Below, piece by piece: positions 1 to 10,720 of a DNA stretch of 64,000 nucleotides. The DNA is from Metellina segmentata. Taxonomy: Eukaryota > Arthropoda > Arachnida > Araneae > Tetragnathidae. The stretch covers positions 59,769,981-59,833,980 of the forward strand of contig OX375875.1 of assembly GCA_947359465.1 (NCBI GenBank), read 5' to 3'. Below the pieces are notes generated by a model. That model was not told the origin of the DNA, did no database searches, and saw nothing but the letters and a program-made list of their open reading frames with translations. A program made the translations under genes and the position numbers. How positions within the stretch are numbered: position 1 is the first letter of the stretch; every line of letters starts with the position of its first letter.

Positions 1-354
1 TTTTAATAATGACAAACGAATCCTCCAAATTTCTAATCAAAATTTAAAATTTCTAAGACATTTTCGATCTTTTGTCTCTTGTGGAGTTTATTCAATTAAG
101 TTGTGTTACTCTTTTGTCTAGTAGGTGCTATATAACTACTTATCGCTATTTACATAAGAAACTATTCTGAATATAATTAACAAAATGTCAACAGTGCCTG
201 CAAATTAATATTAACGTTTCATTATAAATGAAGAGAAAATATTTTAATATCGTATTATTAAAATGTTTTCTTATCTTACCCGTTATCACAAACCTTTTTA
301 TCATGTCTTAAAATGCTTAAGCATCTAACAGGATCAGGTAGTTAGATGAATTTA
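1..354. other. AT-rich sequence, nothing recognised
   Basis: No coding, repeat or RNA signal was seen by eye on either strand. Confidence 0.4.
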
Positions 355-545
355 TGTCATATTGGAACAACACAACTGGCTATTTGCGATGATCCGGAAT
401 CGATCCCGAATTGAAAGTTCAGAAGACAACACCTATAAATTTTGAACCTTGGTAAGAGGATCAGGTCAACACCTGAGCTGGCACCCCCCTCTAAAAACGT
501 CCACAGGCCAATATACGAAAGTCTTCGGTTGGATATACTTTAGAA
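355..545 (-). repeat. SINE-A fragment (3' part)
   Basis: On the minus strand this matches the body and tail of the tRNA-derived SINE family whose best copies are at 22512-22835 and 27676-28012. The shared blocks are the 'ACACCTGAGCTGGCACCCC' stretch, the 'GATCCGGAATCGATCCC' stretch and the 'CAACACAACTGGCTATT' stretch. The tRNA-like head is not convincing here, so the copy is probably 5'-truncated or decayed. Confidence 0.65.
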
Positions 546-577
546 CTTTTTGTTACGACTGAATTACATTTATAGTA

Positions 578-2107
578 TACATTAGTGGCAAAAATTGTGG
601 AAACCTTTTGTAAAAAAGTGTATTTCTGAGGTTTAGCTCATATCACAACTGTTTTTGGGAATACTGTAATAAAACTATGTATCAATGGAAAGATAATTAA
701 ATCAAGAATGTAATACACTAACAATTATGAAGGAATTTGTATTAGAACAGTAGTTATAAGTACGAAAAGTGAAACAAATAGCAAAAATTAGACACACAAA
801 AATTCTTTCAATGTCTGTTAATACTTAGATGAACAATCTTTAGAATTAATTACGGTCTTGCAACGACATCCCATGGAGCGAACAAATCTTTTTAGTTCTG
901 CTGTTGTTATAAAAACTAAGATTGAATTATTGCTTCTATTATTGACTTTTATATCTGGGTTGCTTCTGACTCGCTTGTATCTTTAGTCATCTCCATAGAT
1001 TTTCTATTGGGTTAAGCTCTGGGCTGTACCCAGTCCATTCCAGCAGAGGACTCTGATTATCTTGAAACCATTTTTAGCACACAGTGGCAAATGACATGGA
1101 GCTGAATCCCATTGAAACATAAATGCTTCATTATCTTGAAAAAGGTCTAGTTTGGGTTCAAAAACTTCATTTATGTATTTTGGGGCAATCACTCAAATTT
1201 AGTCCACACTTTGTGATGGCATACAACCCCAGATCATTATACTAGCTGGGTATTTCACTATGGGCATAATACAATCAGGATGCAAATCTTCTTATGTATT
1301 TCAGGCTATCACTACCAAACAGGGAGATTTTGGTCCCATCACTCCAAATAACTGTCTCCATTATTCCACTGTCCAGTTAATATGGGTTTTCCCCCAGTTT
1401 CATCTTTTCAACCTTTGCTTGAGAGATAAAAATGTCTTTTTTCGAAGAATTCTAGATTTAGACCAGATTTTTGCATTCTGCACCGAACGGTCCTTGCACT
1501 CAACTTCACATTCCATTGTGTCATTTAATTTTTATACACCCAGATGATTTTCTTCTGTCACCTAAGCATATAGTCTCTTAATGCTTCTATCACTTGCTGT
1601 TGTTCACCTTTTCCTGCCTTTATCAGTCTGGTTTTGTAGTGACTTAGTCTCCTTATAACTCTTCAAAAATTTAGAAATACCACCTTTGATTAAGTTTTCA
1701 ACAATTTTTCTTCTAATTTATTCATAGCTGTAGCCTTATTCACTTAATAGTACTATTTTACATCGCTTTATGGATGACCAGTCAACTCTTTTCTTCATTT
1801 CTTTAATTTCATTACGTTTTACAAGCTCACTAAATGAAATAACACACAAAAAAAACCTACTTGATAGCAATCATATAACACACTGACTAATGTCCTCCTT
1901 TCAGCTCCTATACATGGCATTCGGCTATACCTTTTGATAGAATTCAGGTAATTAAACATTTTTACTGCATTACATTTTTATTTAAATTATCTTTTCATTG
2001 TTGCATAATTTTATAGTATTGCTAAAAAAAAGGGTTGCGATATGAGCCATAAAACCTCCGAAATACACTTTTTCCCAAAGGTTTCCACAATTTTTGTCAC
2101 TGCTGTA
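578..2107 (-). mobile_element. Tc1/mariner transposon with long terminal inverted repeats, decayed
   Basis: The first and last roughly 80 bases are inverted copies of each other (578-660 against 2030-2107). Each starts with TA and shares the core 'AAAAATTGTGGAAACC', so both ends of a 1.53-kb cut-and-paste element are present. Inside, the minus strand retains transposase pieces at 960-1192. One frame shows an SPELNPIENLW-type motif, which is the last catalytic acidic region of Tc1-like DDE transposases, preceded by a degraded DNAPCH-like block. Frames are broken many times, so it is dead. The subfamily is not resolved. Confidence 0.85.
960..1192 (-). pseudogene. Tc1-like transposase remnant
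   Basis: The minus strand reads a degraded second-acidic block (WDSAPCHLP, standing for the usual QDNAPCH) and then, after a frame change, WTGYSPELNPIENLW, the usual Tc1-like motif with the third catalytic residue. A stop follows. It lies centrally between the terminal repeats of the enclosing element. No intact frame longer than 62 codons remains, so no product is expected. Confidence 0.75.
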
Positions 2108-2829
2108 CATTTAAATAAATATAGTTTTATTAAAATAGTAAATTTTTTCAGTAATATATTTTTCCAAACTATGACAAACGAATCAAAATACGTGCTCATT
2201 TATTTTTGAGACTACATTATTTGGACAATACTGCCAGGCATATGATAAACCTCAAAAAATAATTAAATTAAAAGTCTTTTCGGTGATGTATCTATTGCCT
2301 AATCAATTTTGCGGCCTTTTCAATGTCTTAAAAAAATTGCTATTAAATTGAAACCAAAACAATGTAACAATTATTCATTATACATTTTGCACGTTTATAG
2401 AACACCACTCTGGAATATTTTGAATATTTATATTTCGCGTTGTTATAGAAAATAATATAAAGTTTTTATTTGATTAATGGTTTTAAGCGCATTTTTTGTC
2501 AAGCTAAATGTAACTGGTGATAGGATTCTCCCGTCGGAACGTGTTTTCCGTACGTATTTGTTGTCTACTGGATTTTTTTAAAACCCAATTTAAGCATATT
2601 GCCTATAAACGTTACAGAAATAGAATTAAGAATTAATATATGATAGATTGATTGGTCAAAGCCAATTCGCTAACGTGACAAACACTACCAAAACGGAGTT
2701 AAGCTACAATTTAAGGTAACCATGATACGTATCATGTAAGAGTATTTGGGTAACAAAAGTAAAGTAAGTCTTATAAATATCTCACGCTAAAAATCACTTT
2801 CATATAGCATAACACCTTCTGTAAAAAGT
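2108..2829. other. Intergenic, nothing recognised
   Basis: AT-rich sequence without a supported feature. Confidence 0.4.
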
Positions 2830-3003
2830 TGGTAGGGTTGTGCAAATGGATATACACACTTAAGGGAAGATTTTATTGGTACAGAAGAGAGAGGAATACA
2901 CCCAGGAAAAAATCGAACCTGAGCCCTCTACAACTTGTAAGGTAGAGCGCCCTCTACAACTTGTAGGTATTGCAATGGGCTAACCCAATGAGCAAATACC
3001 ACC
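2830..3003 (-). repeat. SINE-B copy
   Basis: On the minus strand this matches the second SINE family, best seen at 35669-35880 and 20343-20540: a tRNA-like head, then a box-B-like GGTTCGATT (complement of 2911-2919), then a pyrimidine-rich body. The segment 'CCCTCTACAACTTGTA' occurs twice in tandem at 2923-2966, a small internal duplication of the box-B approach. The tail is truncated or diverged. Confidence 0.65.
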
Positions 3004-3480
3004 TCCTTCTAAAAAAGAATGACGCCACTCAAAATGGTAGTTTAATCTTTTTATTGAAATAGATTCCAATATATAAACTTGGAAAAAAATACCCATTGAA
3101 ATTAAGACATGAAGAATTTTTTATAATGGTGTATTAGCGAACTTTACAATTTTCAAATTGAGAAATCAACCAAAAATAAGATTAAAGATTTTCAATCTGT
3201 GTTTGGTTGAGAAAACGAGGCAGAATATTTCTTAATATGTGTACACACAAAACATTCAAGAAACTGACTTCATAATGGCGTAAATATTTTATACTTTCAG
3301 ACGAACTTTAAAGGAATATTTTTAAAAATACGGGGAGAAAAGAACTTCTGTATAAAAACACTTTTTCTTTTTCCAAATTTCTAAATATTTTCAGTTCAAA
3401 GTTATTTGCTTTGATAGAAATTTTTATTTATTTCATGCGATAATCAAACTTTTAATTTTAAACACCTCTGAACCAAAAGA
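3004..3480. other. Intergenic, nothing recognised
   Basis: AT-rich sequence, no supported feature. Confidence 0.4.
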
Positions 3481-4046
3481 TACACTACCCTACAATAATG
3501 GAAGATGTGATGGTATCAGGGAAAGAATACGTGATTTAATAGGGGGTGGGGGTCCCCACGTGCTGCAATTACACTAGCAACCCTTCTGGGCATACTTTCA
3601 ACAAGTGTTTAATACACAGCAATTTGTATTTGCGTCCATTCCTGCTGCAAGAATGTAGACAGCTGAGCTGTAGATTCCGGAGTGGTTCCCTTGTCCGTAA
3701 GCGTCGTTGTAACTCATCCTACAAATGTTCTATGGGGCTTAGGTCGGGAATCTGAGCGGGCCAGGGGATACGTTTTACATCCATATTTTGATACCACTGC
3801 TTGACAGAGGCTGCAATCTGACATGGAGCGTTGTCGTTCTGGAAGTAACATCTGTCCATTCTATAAAATTTCCAGAGCGTATAGGAAGAACCTGATTGTC
3901 CAAAATGTTCATGTAGGCGTCGGCGTTTAATTTACCAGGAACAACATGCAAAGGTCTCAGGCCATACCACGAAAAACACCTCTAAATAAGTAGTCGGATT
4001 TTATGCAAATCCGCTGGCGTCCGGTCCATTGTTGTAGGGTAGTGTA
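3481..4046 (-). mobile_element. Internally deleted Tc1-like transposon
   Basis: A 21-bp terminal inverted repeat starts with TA on both sides (3481-3501 and 4026-4046, one mismatch) and bounds a 566-bp element. That is far shorter than the roughly 1.3-1.7 kb of an autonomous Tc1-like element. The minus strand codes for the C-terminal half of a Tc1-like transposase over about 3546-3860: a block like NDAPCQ, then WPAQIPDLSPIEHL, then a tail. The N-terminal DNA-binding region is gone. Stops interrupt the frame, so it is a non-autonomous relic. Confidence 0.85.
3546..3860 (-). pseudogene. Tc1-like transposase C-terminal remnant
   Basis: The minus strand reads NDAPCQIAASVKQWY, then WPAQIPDLSPIEHL with a stop directly after, then a basic helical tail. 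These are the second and third catalytic segments of a DD34E-type transposase. The first catalytic block and the helix-turn-helix region are absent from the element. It is non-functional. Confidence 0.8.
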
Positions 4047-4094
4047 TATCGAGGAATTGCTGTACTTACTGGAGATATACAATGGGGGCTTTTG

Positions 4095-4185
4095 GCGATG
4101 GACCAGTATCAATCCCGAAAGGAAAAAATTCAATGAATGAAACGCCTCGTTATTTTGAATCACAGTCTGATATGGTAAGATATTT
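4095..4185 (-). repeat. SINE-A fragment
   Basis: A short block similar to the 3' body of SINE-A ('ATCAATCCCGAAAGG', 'CGCCTCGTTATTTTGA', 'CACAGTCTGAT'). It lies between the Tc1-like relic and a fuller SINE-A copy. Confidence 0.55.
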
Positions 4186-4189
4186 TTAA

Positions 4190-4560
4190 TTAATGTAACA
4201 CTAGAGCAGGCCTCGAAATATATTTTTTAATACAGGTGCACAAGGTGCACCTAAGTTTTTAAATTAGGTGCACAATTTTATTTTCATGTGCACAGTGCAC
4301 CTGTGCACCCGGGTATTTCGAGCCCTGCACTAGAGCGAAAAAAAGCCCGGGCTATTGAACCACAGTCAGATGACGAATGAACACCTGAGCTGGCACATCA
4401 CTCTCCAAATTAACACAGTACATTAACATGATTTGAAGCCACGACATATTTAACGTACTCTAGCCATAATGTACACGACAGTCTTTGGCTAGACATAGCA
4501 TGGAACTCGCATCCGATGTGTTGCTAATCGGTTGCTCTTCCAACAAGGCTGCCGTGACTC
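4190..4560 (-). repeat. SINE-A copy split by a hAT MITE
   Basis: Tail, body and a decayed tRNA-like head of SINE-A read on the minus strand (tail at 4190-4206 and 4328-4350, 'ACACCTGAGCTGGCAC' near 4381, head near 4520-4560). The tail is interrupted by the 121-bp insertion at 4207-4327 described separately, so the SINE is the older of the two. Confidence 0.7.
4207..4327. mobile_element. 121-bp hAT-type MITE with 8-bp target-site duplication
   Basis: The element starts CAGGCCTCGAAATA and ends with the complement of CAGGGCTCGAAATACC. It is flanked by a perfect 8-bp direct repeat CACTAGAG (4199-4206 and 4328-4335). Eight-base duplications and CAGGG-like ends are the signature of hAT transposition. 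The interior consists of several GGTGCAC/GTGCACC motifs in both orientations, so the whole element can fold into a hairpin. It has no coding capacity. Confidence 0.88.
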
Positions 4561-5567
4561 AAATGCAACAATAAAGAGTATTTTTACAAAAAATTTCATA
4601 ATTTGGATGAAAATTCAGTTTTATTCCCAATTAATTTCTTTCACTGAAACTCAGAATCGTGTTAGTATCAAGTGAGATACTGAATGTTTTGAGAAAAACG
4701 CATTTTTTTAAATCAAAACTATTGGTGTGAACGCGTATAAAGACGTTCATATTATCAGCGTGTATGTGTGGAAATGCTTTTTTAATTCAAACACTAAAAT
4801 ATGAATATTCAATCTGCAAAATATTGGACCTTTTAGTTCTGTGTTTTAAAAATTAGAAGGTTTAAAATACTACAAGAAATGTCACCGGAACTGACAGTAA
4901 AAATCTTTTTCAAAATGGTTAATGTTTTCCTTGTATATATAACAGTCAAAAATACATAAATTGCAGAAATTAAGTCAATTTTTTTAATTATAACAAAATA
5001 CATTTTTTTATTTCTTTTGTGTTTCACATAACTTTGAATAAAGCCTTATTCGAGAATTCAAATGTAATACAATGGTTCTCACATATACCATTGTCAATAA
5101 ATTATTCAATGTCAACCAATTATTTCGGTAACACCAACAAAACTGGATGCCTATAAATCCCCACCGATTTCTTTTATAAACTGATTATTTCGCTTTCGAA
5201 GCTTCAACTGAATTATCCGACATGCTGTATTTCATCTAGTACCATGCCATAGCAAAGATCAGGTTCTCATGATGAATTTATTATTTTGTGTTATGCATTC
5301 AATAACAGAATGTATAATTTTAAACAAATTCTTATCATGAGTTTGCTTTGCCATAGATTTGTTTTGGTCCATTGTGCAACAAAGTAGTCTCCACGAAACG
5401 AACTTTATTGTATTGAACCTATATTACTACTTTCATCTATTTAATGAAGTATATGTTAAGTCTTAGACCTTTACCTTTTTATTCAGTAAACATTTTTAGT
5501 TTTGCATTATTTTCGCCTTTGGCTTCCTTTTTTTACACTCTGTTCCAACCCTCTCCTTTGAATATTA
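4561..5567. other. Intergenic, nothing recognised
   Basis: AT-rich sequence; only short random open frames were seen. Confidence 0.4.
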
Positions 5568-6433
5568 CAGGGTGCATTATGAAAGTAACGCGCATTTTCT
5601 GGGGAAAATAGATTTATTGAACCGATTGGTACAAAAGGTTAAAATTCTTCAAAATAGTCCCCTTGTGCATCAATACACTTGCGGAGACGATTCTGCCACA
5701 CCTGGAATGCACCCTGGAACTCCTCGACTGGAATGCCTCTCAGAAACCTTGTAACATGATGTTGGATGTTCTTCACCGACTCCCTGTGCTTTCCCTTCAG
5801 ATCTCTCTTCAGTCGGGGGAACAAAAAAAAGTCACACGGAGCCAAGTCAGGGCTGTAAGAAGGCTGGGACACCCAGGGGGTCTTGCTCTGGGTCAGGTAG
5901 TTTGTGACGACGAAGGCCGTGTGGCTGGTGCATTGTCGTGGTGGAGCTTGAAGACGTCTTTGATGTCAGGCCTGACTCGCGCGACCCGTCGTAACAGTCT
6001 CTTGAGCACCTCCAGGTTAAAAGCTGCGTTGACAAATTGTCCTTGCGGTACAAACTCAAAATGGACGATTTCTCGGATGTCAACGAAGACAATCAGCTTT
6101 GTTTTATGCGAGACTTTCTCATGCGCGCTTTTTTTGGGTTTGGGAGAAGATTGTGTGTGCCTCTTGAACCATTTGATAAGTTTCCGTTGCATTCTTCCCA
6201 AGCCTCACACAAAACTTTATCACGTACCACTGTTCCAGCGAACACTCCATCGTGCCATAACACAATCGAAAAAAAGACTTTGCGTGAATACACGTCCTAC
6301 CGCTCCTACTGCTCGGAGCGAAATGAGACCGGACGCGTTTGGAAGGGCAGATCCCCCACCACATTTTTCGAAAAATCCGATGGATAGTCGCGTCACAATA
6401 AAATCATGCGCATTACTTTCATAATACACCCTG
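5568..6433 (-). mobile_element. Internally deleted mariner transposon
   Basis: Inverted ends CAGGGTG(C/T)ATTATGAAAG lie at 5568 and 6433 and are flanked by TA dinucleotides, the mariner target. The element is 866 bp against about 1.3 kb for a full mariner. The minus strand reads transposase N-terminal motif VIKFCVRLGKNATETYQM, then jumps to LIVFVDIREIVHFEFVPQGQ, then HHDNAPAT, then SYSPDLAPCDFFLFPRLK. The missing part covers the second half of the DNA-binding domain and the first catalytic aspartate, so an internal deletion removed about 400 bp. Confidence 0.9.
5639..6364 (-). pseudogene. Mariner (DD34D-type) transposase, deleted and frameshifted
   Basis: Pieces in order on the minus strand are: an N-terminal helix-turn-helix segment near 6130-6260; the middle catalytic region with VPQGQ and HHDNAPAT at about 5900-6090; and a 77-codon C-terminal frame at 5639-5872 with SPDLAPCDFFLF carrying the third catalytic aspartate. 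Family knowledge says the first aspartate should precede the LIVFVDIR segment; it is lost in the internal deletion. At least two frame changes separate the pieces. The C-terminal piece is well preserved, which suggests a fairly young relic. Confidence 0.88.
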
Positions 6434-6722
6434 TATTTACGTAACGATAGTTGTCTAATGTCCGATCTCGCGATAGCAAAATTCATGTAGCAGATGCTTT
6501 CCAGGGCTCTCTTATATAACATCCTCAACCCCGTAGTAAATAAATCAATCGTGTAAAAATGCTTTTATTATTTTTTATTTTTCAAAAAATTATCATCTGA
6601 GAATATTAGAGACGAGTTTGTAACGTAAAGTAGACCCACGATTCGACCAATATTGCAAAATTACTTTCTTTAATAAAATGTAACTTAACATTATTTCCTA
6701 TTTAATGTCCTTAAGCTTAATA

Positions 6723-7279
6723 TATACTGATGTGCCAAAAGCCTTGTAATACCTCTGTAATATCGTGGGGCCTCCTTTAACTCTGAGAATAGCAGCAACT
6801 TGATGCGTCATGCTGAACTAGACAGAGAAAACCAACATGAGATATTCAGCCATACTGTGTCGGTAGCTCCCTATAGTTCCATGGTTGTAGTGCTTGATCT
6901 TGTGCATGAAAGGCTTTTTCAATGTGGCAGTCTATTCATGCAGTCATTTGTCTGGTAGCATGGCCGCTTCTTCTCAGACGTCGTTGGTCTCAATCATTCA
7001 GCAGACGTGGCTGAATACTACGCTGTCCCTTGTGGAAGGTAATGCCTTCCATGAGGATGCTTCCATGGATCGAGTTACTACTATCATAACACGTTCAAAC
7101 TCGGTTAATTCTCGTCGGGTAGGCATTGTGAAGTTATTGAACATTTAACAACACATTCAAGAATCCAACAGACATGACTGGTAACCGTCTAACTTTTTAT
7201 ACCCTTTTAGCTTGATGTGAGCGCCACTTGTAAATTTGTATACTGCTAACCCATGACTTTTTTTTGGTACGTCAGTGTA
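6723..7279 (-). mobile_element. Short Tc1/mariner-like element
   Basis: Terminal inverted repeats TA(T/C)ACTGA(T/C)GT(G/A)CCAAAA lie at 6723 and 7279, starting with TA. The minus strand over 7050-7140 reads MPTRRELTEFERVMIV, close to the N-terminal DNA-binding start of Tc1-like transposases. The remainder is not recognisable and there is no catalytic region, so this looks like a 557-bp deletion derivative. Confidence 0.65.
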
Positions 7280-7577
7280 CAAAAAATATGGCCGTGATCT
7301 ACTATGGCACTAAATACTGTTCTCTGGTGATAGCCATGGTTCCATTATATCCAATTGATCTTATTCTATTCTCTTTTGTGGTGTACTGTTCAGACAAGGA
7401 AGTAAGTTACACAAAATGATATATTTTGAAAAGACCTTGAAGCAGTGAAGCTTGACTAATAGGAATCGAATCTGAATCCATTATCACAGAAATGTGCTTT
7501 TTCCTTCTGGGTATCTACGTTAACACTTTGAATGTTTTGTTGACTTACTTTACTGGCACTGCTATTTTTTTAAACTA

Positions 7578-9100
7578 CTAGGGGGCTCCGCCCCCTGCTC
7601 GCTTACGCTCGCCAACCCCCGGGGATTGCTACGCAATCCCATTTGGTTTGCTTCGCAAACCAACTCTCCTTTCAGAGATGCCATTTGGTTTGCTTCGCAA
7701 ACCAAAATTCCTTTCGCAGAGTGAAACCATCTGAATAATTCGTATTATCCTGATTTCACTTTCCAGTCCATGACGTCACATCGAGGACTTTGCCACCTGC
7801 TCGCTTACGCTCGCCGACTCACGGGGATTGCTACGCAATCCCGTTTGGTTTGCTTTGCAAACCAATACTTCTTTCGCAAGTGATTTCACTTTTTTTTACT
7901 TTAACACTTAATGCACCCAAAACTAATAGCCGCATGAGTAAAAAATCTTCTGCATCTTGTTCCCTGTACAATTTTAAGTAAACCGTTTTAATCTCCAAAC
8001 TTTACGATCTGTACTTTGTACTTTCTCGGTAAACCGTCTGAGAACAGAGGGAAAACAGCGAGCCTTTTTCCTCGCCAAATAAAAAGAAATCGTTGTTTTG
8101 GCAATTGTTGCTACGATAAATTTGATATCTGGCAAACCCGATAAGTCAAAAAAACAACCCTGATGTGCTCCGCAAATATGCTATGCGAAATAAAAAATAC
8201 GAAATTTGTGTCACCAACTTTTGATTGCATCGACTTTATTTATGAACCAATTTTAAAAATAATGGTACCGTAAGAAAGAGTACATTCTGACGTATACTGC
8301 GATATTTTCAAAATTAAAAACTAATAGTAATACGATATAGATATGACAGTTTTAGTTTTGTATCAGATATTATGATCTGAAAGTTCCGAAAATTGTATGA
8401 CCAACTTGTAATTGCATCGATTTTATTTATTAACCAATTTTAAAAATAATTGTACCATAAGAAAGAGTGTAATGTAATGTATTCAGTGATGTTCTCAAAT
8501 TTAAAAATAACGGTTTTTTCTGTAGATATAACGGTTGTAACAGAAAGTAGCGAAAATATCCAAAGATTCCGAATTTTGTATGACCAACTTTTGATCGCAT
8601 CCAATTTAATTATTAACCAATTTCAAAAATAATAGTACCGTAAGAAAGAATACATTCTGAGGTATACTGCGATATTTTAAAAATTAAAAACTAATAGAAA
8701 TAAGATATAGATACGGCAATTTAAAAAAAAGTAATAAAAATGTCCCGATTTTTCCCGAATTTCAAAAAAATACTATCAAGAACCAAATTGAAATTTAAAA
8801 AAAAACTTGACGAGCTGCAAAAATTTACGTTGAGAGGTACTCTTAAAAAAAACTCACTGCTGAAGACTGAAAATTTGAATGTGTTTTGCTCACTCGCGGA
8901 AGAAATTTCGCTTCTTCAATTTTGACACTTAATAAACCCTAAACTAATAGCCGTATTGGAGTATTGGAAAAAAAATCTTAATAATTGTCCAGGGAATACG
9001 ATAAAGAACAAACCATGTTAATTTTGTTTTTTTCCGATCAGTACGTTCTTGGGAAACCGTCTAAGAATCGAGCTAAACAACACAGTTTTCAATCCTGCGG
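7578..9100 (-). mobile_element. Helitron-like element (3' end at 7578), 5' end not found
   Basis: Read on the minus strand, the element ends in a GC-rich hairpin (GGGGGC, short loop, GCCCCC) followed at once by CTAG and then T. This is the Helitron 3' signature of a terminal hairpin plus CTRR. Inward of it lie further hairpins, GGGATTGC/GCAATCCC and TTGGTTTGC/GCAAACCAA, which recur at 7785-7871 as a second copy of the terminal region. The same ends are found at 28168 and 56216. The interior carries three tandem units (8200-8720). No helicase or Rep protein is visible. The right boundary is approximate. Confidence 0.65.
8200..8735 (+). repeat. Three tandem units of about 185 bp
   Basis: Units begin near 8200, 8387 and 8570. 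Each shares 'ACCAACTT', 'TTATTAACCAATTT', 'AAAAATAATNGTACC' and 'GTAAGAAAGA' blocks in the same order. Units are diverged from one another. They lie inside the Helitron-like block, where minisatellites are common. Confidence 0.8.
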
Positions 9101-9167
9101 CGGCGGCGGCGGTAACATTTTTTAAATATAGAGAGATAATTCAACAAATCATCTTTCTTATCATTAG

Positions 9168-9492
9168 GGACCATGGTAACGCAGTTAGAAGAGTGCGGAT
9201 TAGCAGCCGGAAGGTTGCGGGTTCGAAACTCGATCCAACAAAAAGGTCCTCGTGTACATGGGTGTCGGTGCACGTTAAATCTGTAGTGACCTCAACTATT
9301 CCAATGTTAGCACGGTGTTGAAGTTTGAAGTGGGGTGCCAGCTCAGGTGTTAACCTCGTCATCTGACTGTGGATCAAAATTGCGAGTTGTTGTTCTCGGA
9401 TCTTTTCCTTAAGGGACTGATCCCGGACCGTTGTCAATAGCCCGTTGTGTTGCTCTAGTACGACGTTAACTAAAATTACCATTACCATTACC
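9168..9492 (+). repeat. SINE-A copy with (ATTACC)n tail
   Basis: A tRNA-like head contains a box-B match GTTCGAAAC at 9221-9229. The family body follows (TGGGGTGCCAGCTCAGGTGT and GGGACTGATCCCGGACCG), then the tail GTTGTGTTGCTCTAGTACGACG. It ends in a short ATTACC microsatellite. A simple-repeat 3' tail is typical of SINEs copied by a LINE reverse transcriptase. The copy at 27676-28012 ends in the complement of the same motif. Confidence 0.82.
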
Positions 9493-9570
9493 GATCTTTC
9501 AGTCGAGATTGTTTCTGGACTGTCACAAATAACCCGTTGAGTTGCTTCAGTGCGACGTTGATTCAATTAC
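9493..9570 (+). repeat. SINE-A tail fragment
   Basis: A second, separate copy of the SINE-A tail (AATAACCCGTTGAGTTGC and the following CGACGTTGAT) sits directly after the full copy. Confidence 0.65.
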
Positions 9571-10261
9571 CTACATACCTAGCGCTTTTATCATTAATAT
9601 ATAACCCGAACATATACAAATAATTTTTGATGCAATTAACTTCTGTTACCACATATATACATGATTTCTCTAAAACTTGTTTTTCTGCAAACAGAAGGTA
9701 TCAGAAGGCTCTGAAGACGAATCCTTGGAATGATACTCTATACTAATAACCAAAAAATACTAATATAACTGCCAGTTACTACTAAACTCATAGTTAGCTT
9801 TGAATTAAATTCTCATTTGCAGCAATTCTAATGTTTAAATTTTAGATTTGCTCCGGCAATATTGTCAGGGTAAATGTTTTCTAGAAAATTATCCATTTCA
9901 GTTTGGATGGAGTTTTTCTTTAGGTAAGTGTTTAAGAAGGTCACTTTCCCTATCCTAGGGCTCAAATATATTCTTTCCATTAGAGATCAAATCATTGTTA
10001 CAAACTCTAAAATGAGAATCCTGACAATACAGCCGTACAATCCTGTCAAATTAGACCTTGTGTTGCAAAAAATTAGGGTAGAGCGACAAACCATACCATG
10101 GTTAGAGGTGGCAGGAATGAACATGGTACAAGAGCTCATTTTTTCATTTGCTTCTTTTCAATTTTTCGGATTTCTTGTGTATCAATTGATTTAATCTTTT
10201 CTATTAAATACTGCCTTTAGAGACAACAACAAAAACCTCGCTTTAATGTAATATGCTTTTA
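9571..10261. other. Intergenic, nothing recognised
   Basis: No supported feature. The 88-codon open frame at 9928-10194 has no recognisable motif. Confidence 0.35.
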
Positions 10262-10720
10262 AAATTTCAGTTTGTGAGTTGTAGGTGGCACAGGTTGGAC
10301 TTCTGTAACTTACCTTGGATGTATTTCTGTATTCTGTGATAGTAAAACTCTCCTTGTAAGTGTATGTCTCTTACTTGATACTATCTCGTCATTTAACAAT
10401 CAGCATGGCACAGCTCAATTTTCACGGAATAGGAGTTAACATGGATTTAGTTTCGAAAATAGGCGGCGGTAAATCGACTGTTGAGCTTAAATTTACAATT
10501 CAACCACTTGGTGCATTGCTGTTATCATTTTCGTCATCGAGGCAGATGGTCGTTACTATAATGGTTATGTCATAAAACAGGTGTTTTTACTTCTCCTGAA
10601 AACTAAACAAAATTGAGTTACACCATGCTGGTTCGTAAATGACGATCTGCCTTTTGATTGGCACAGTTTGACCAAATTTGGACCTTGTGCTAAACAACTC
10701 AGTCCAACCAACCCAAATTG
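10262..10720 (+). repeat. SINE-B copy with internal insertion
   Basis: The head and body of SINE-B ('GAGTTGTAGGTGGCACAGG', 'GTATTTCTGTATTCTGTG', 'CTCCTTGTAAGTGTATGTCT') run to about 10380. The tail block 'TTGACCAAATTTGGACCTTG' is found at about 10668-10690. The roughly 280 bases between do not belong to the family and are probably an insertion; no terminal repeats or duplication could be fixed. Confidence 0.55.

Noticed and set aside
5663..6424. 253-codon plus-strand frame, the longest outside the Copia
   Set aside because: It is the antisense of the mariner transposase, which explains the openness; sense motifs are clear on the minus strand.
7578..7871. Regularly spaced short palindromes resembling a CRISPR array or bacterial REP sequences
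   Set aside because: Stems differ from one another, there are no equal spacers, and the terminal CTAG and matches elsewhere show a Helitron end.
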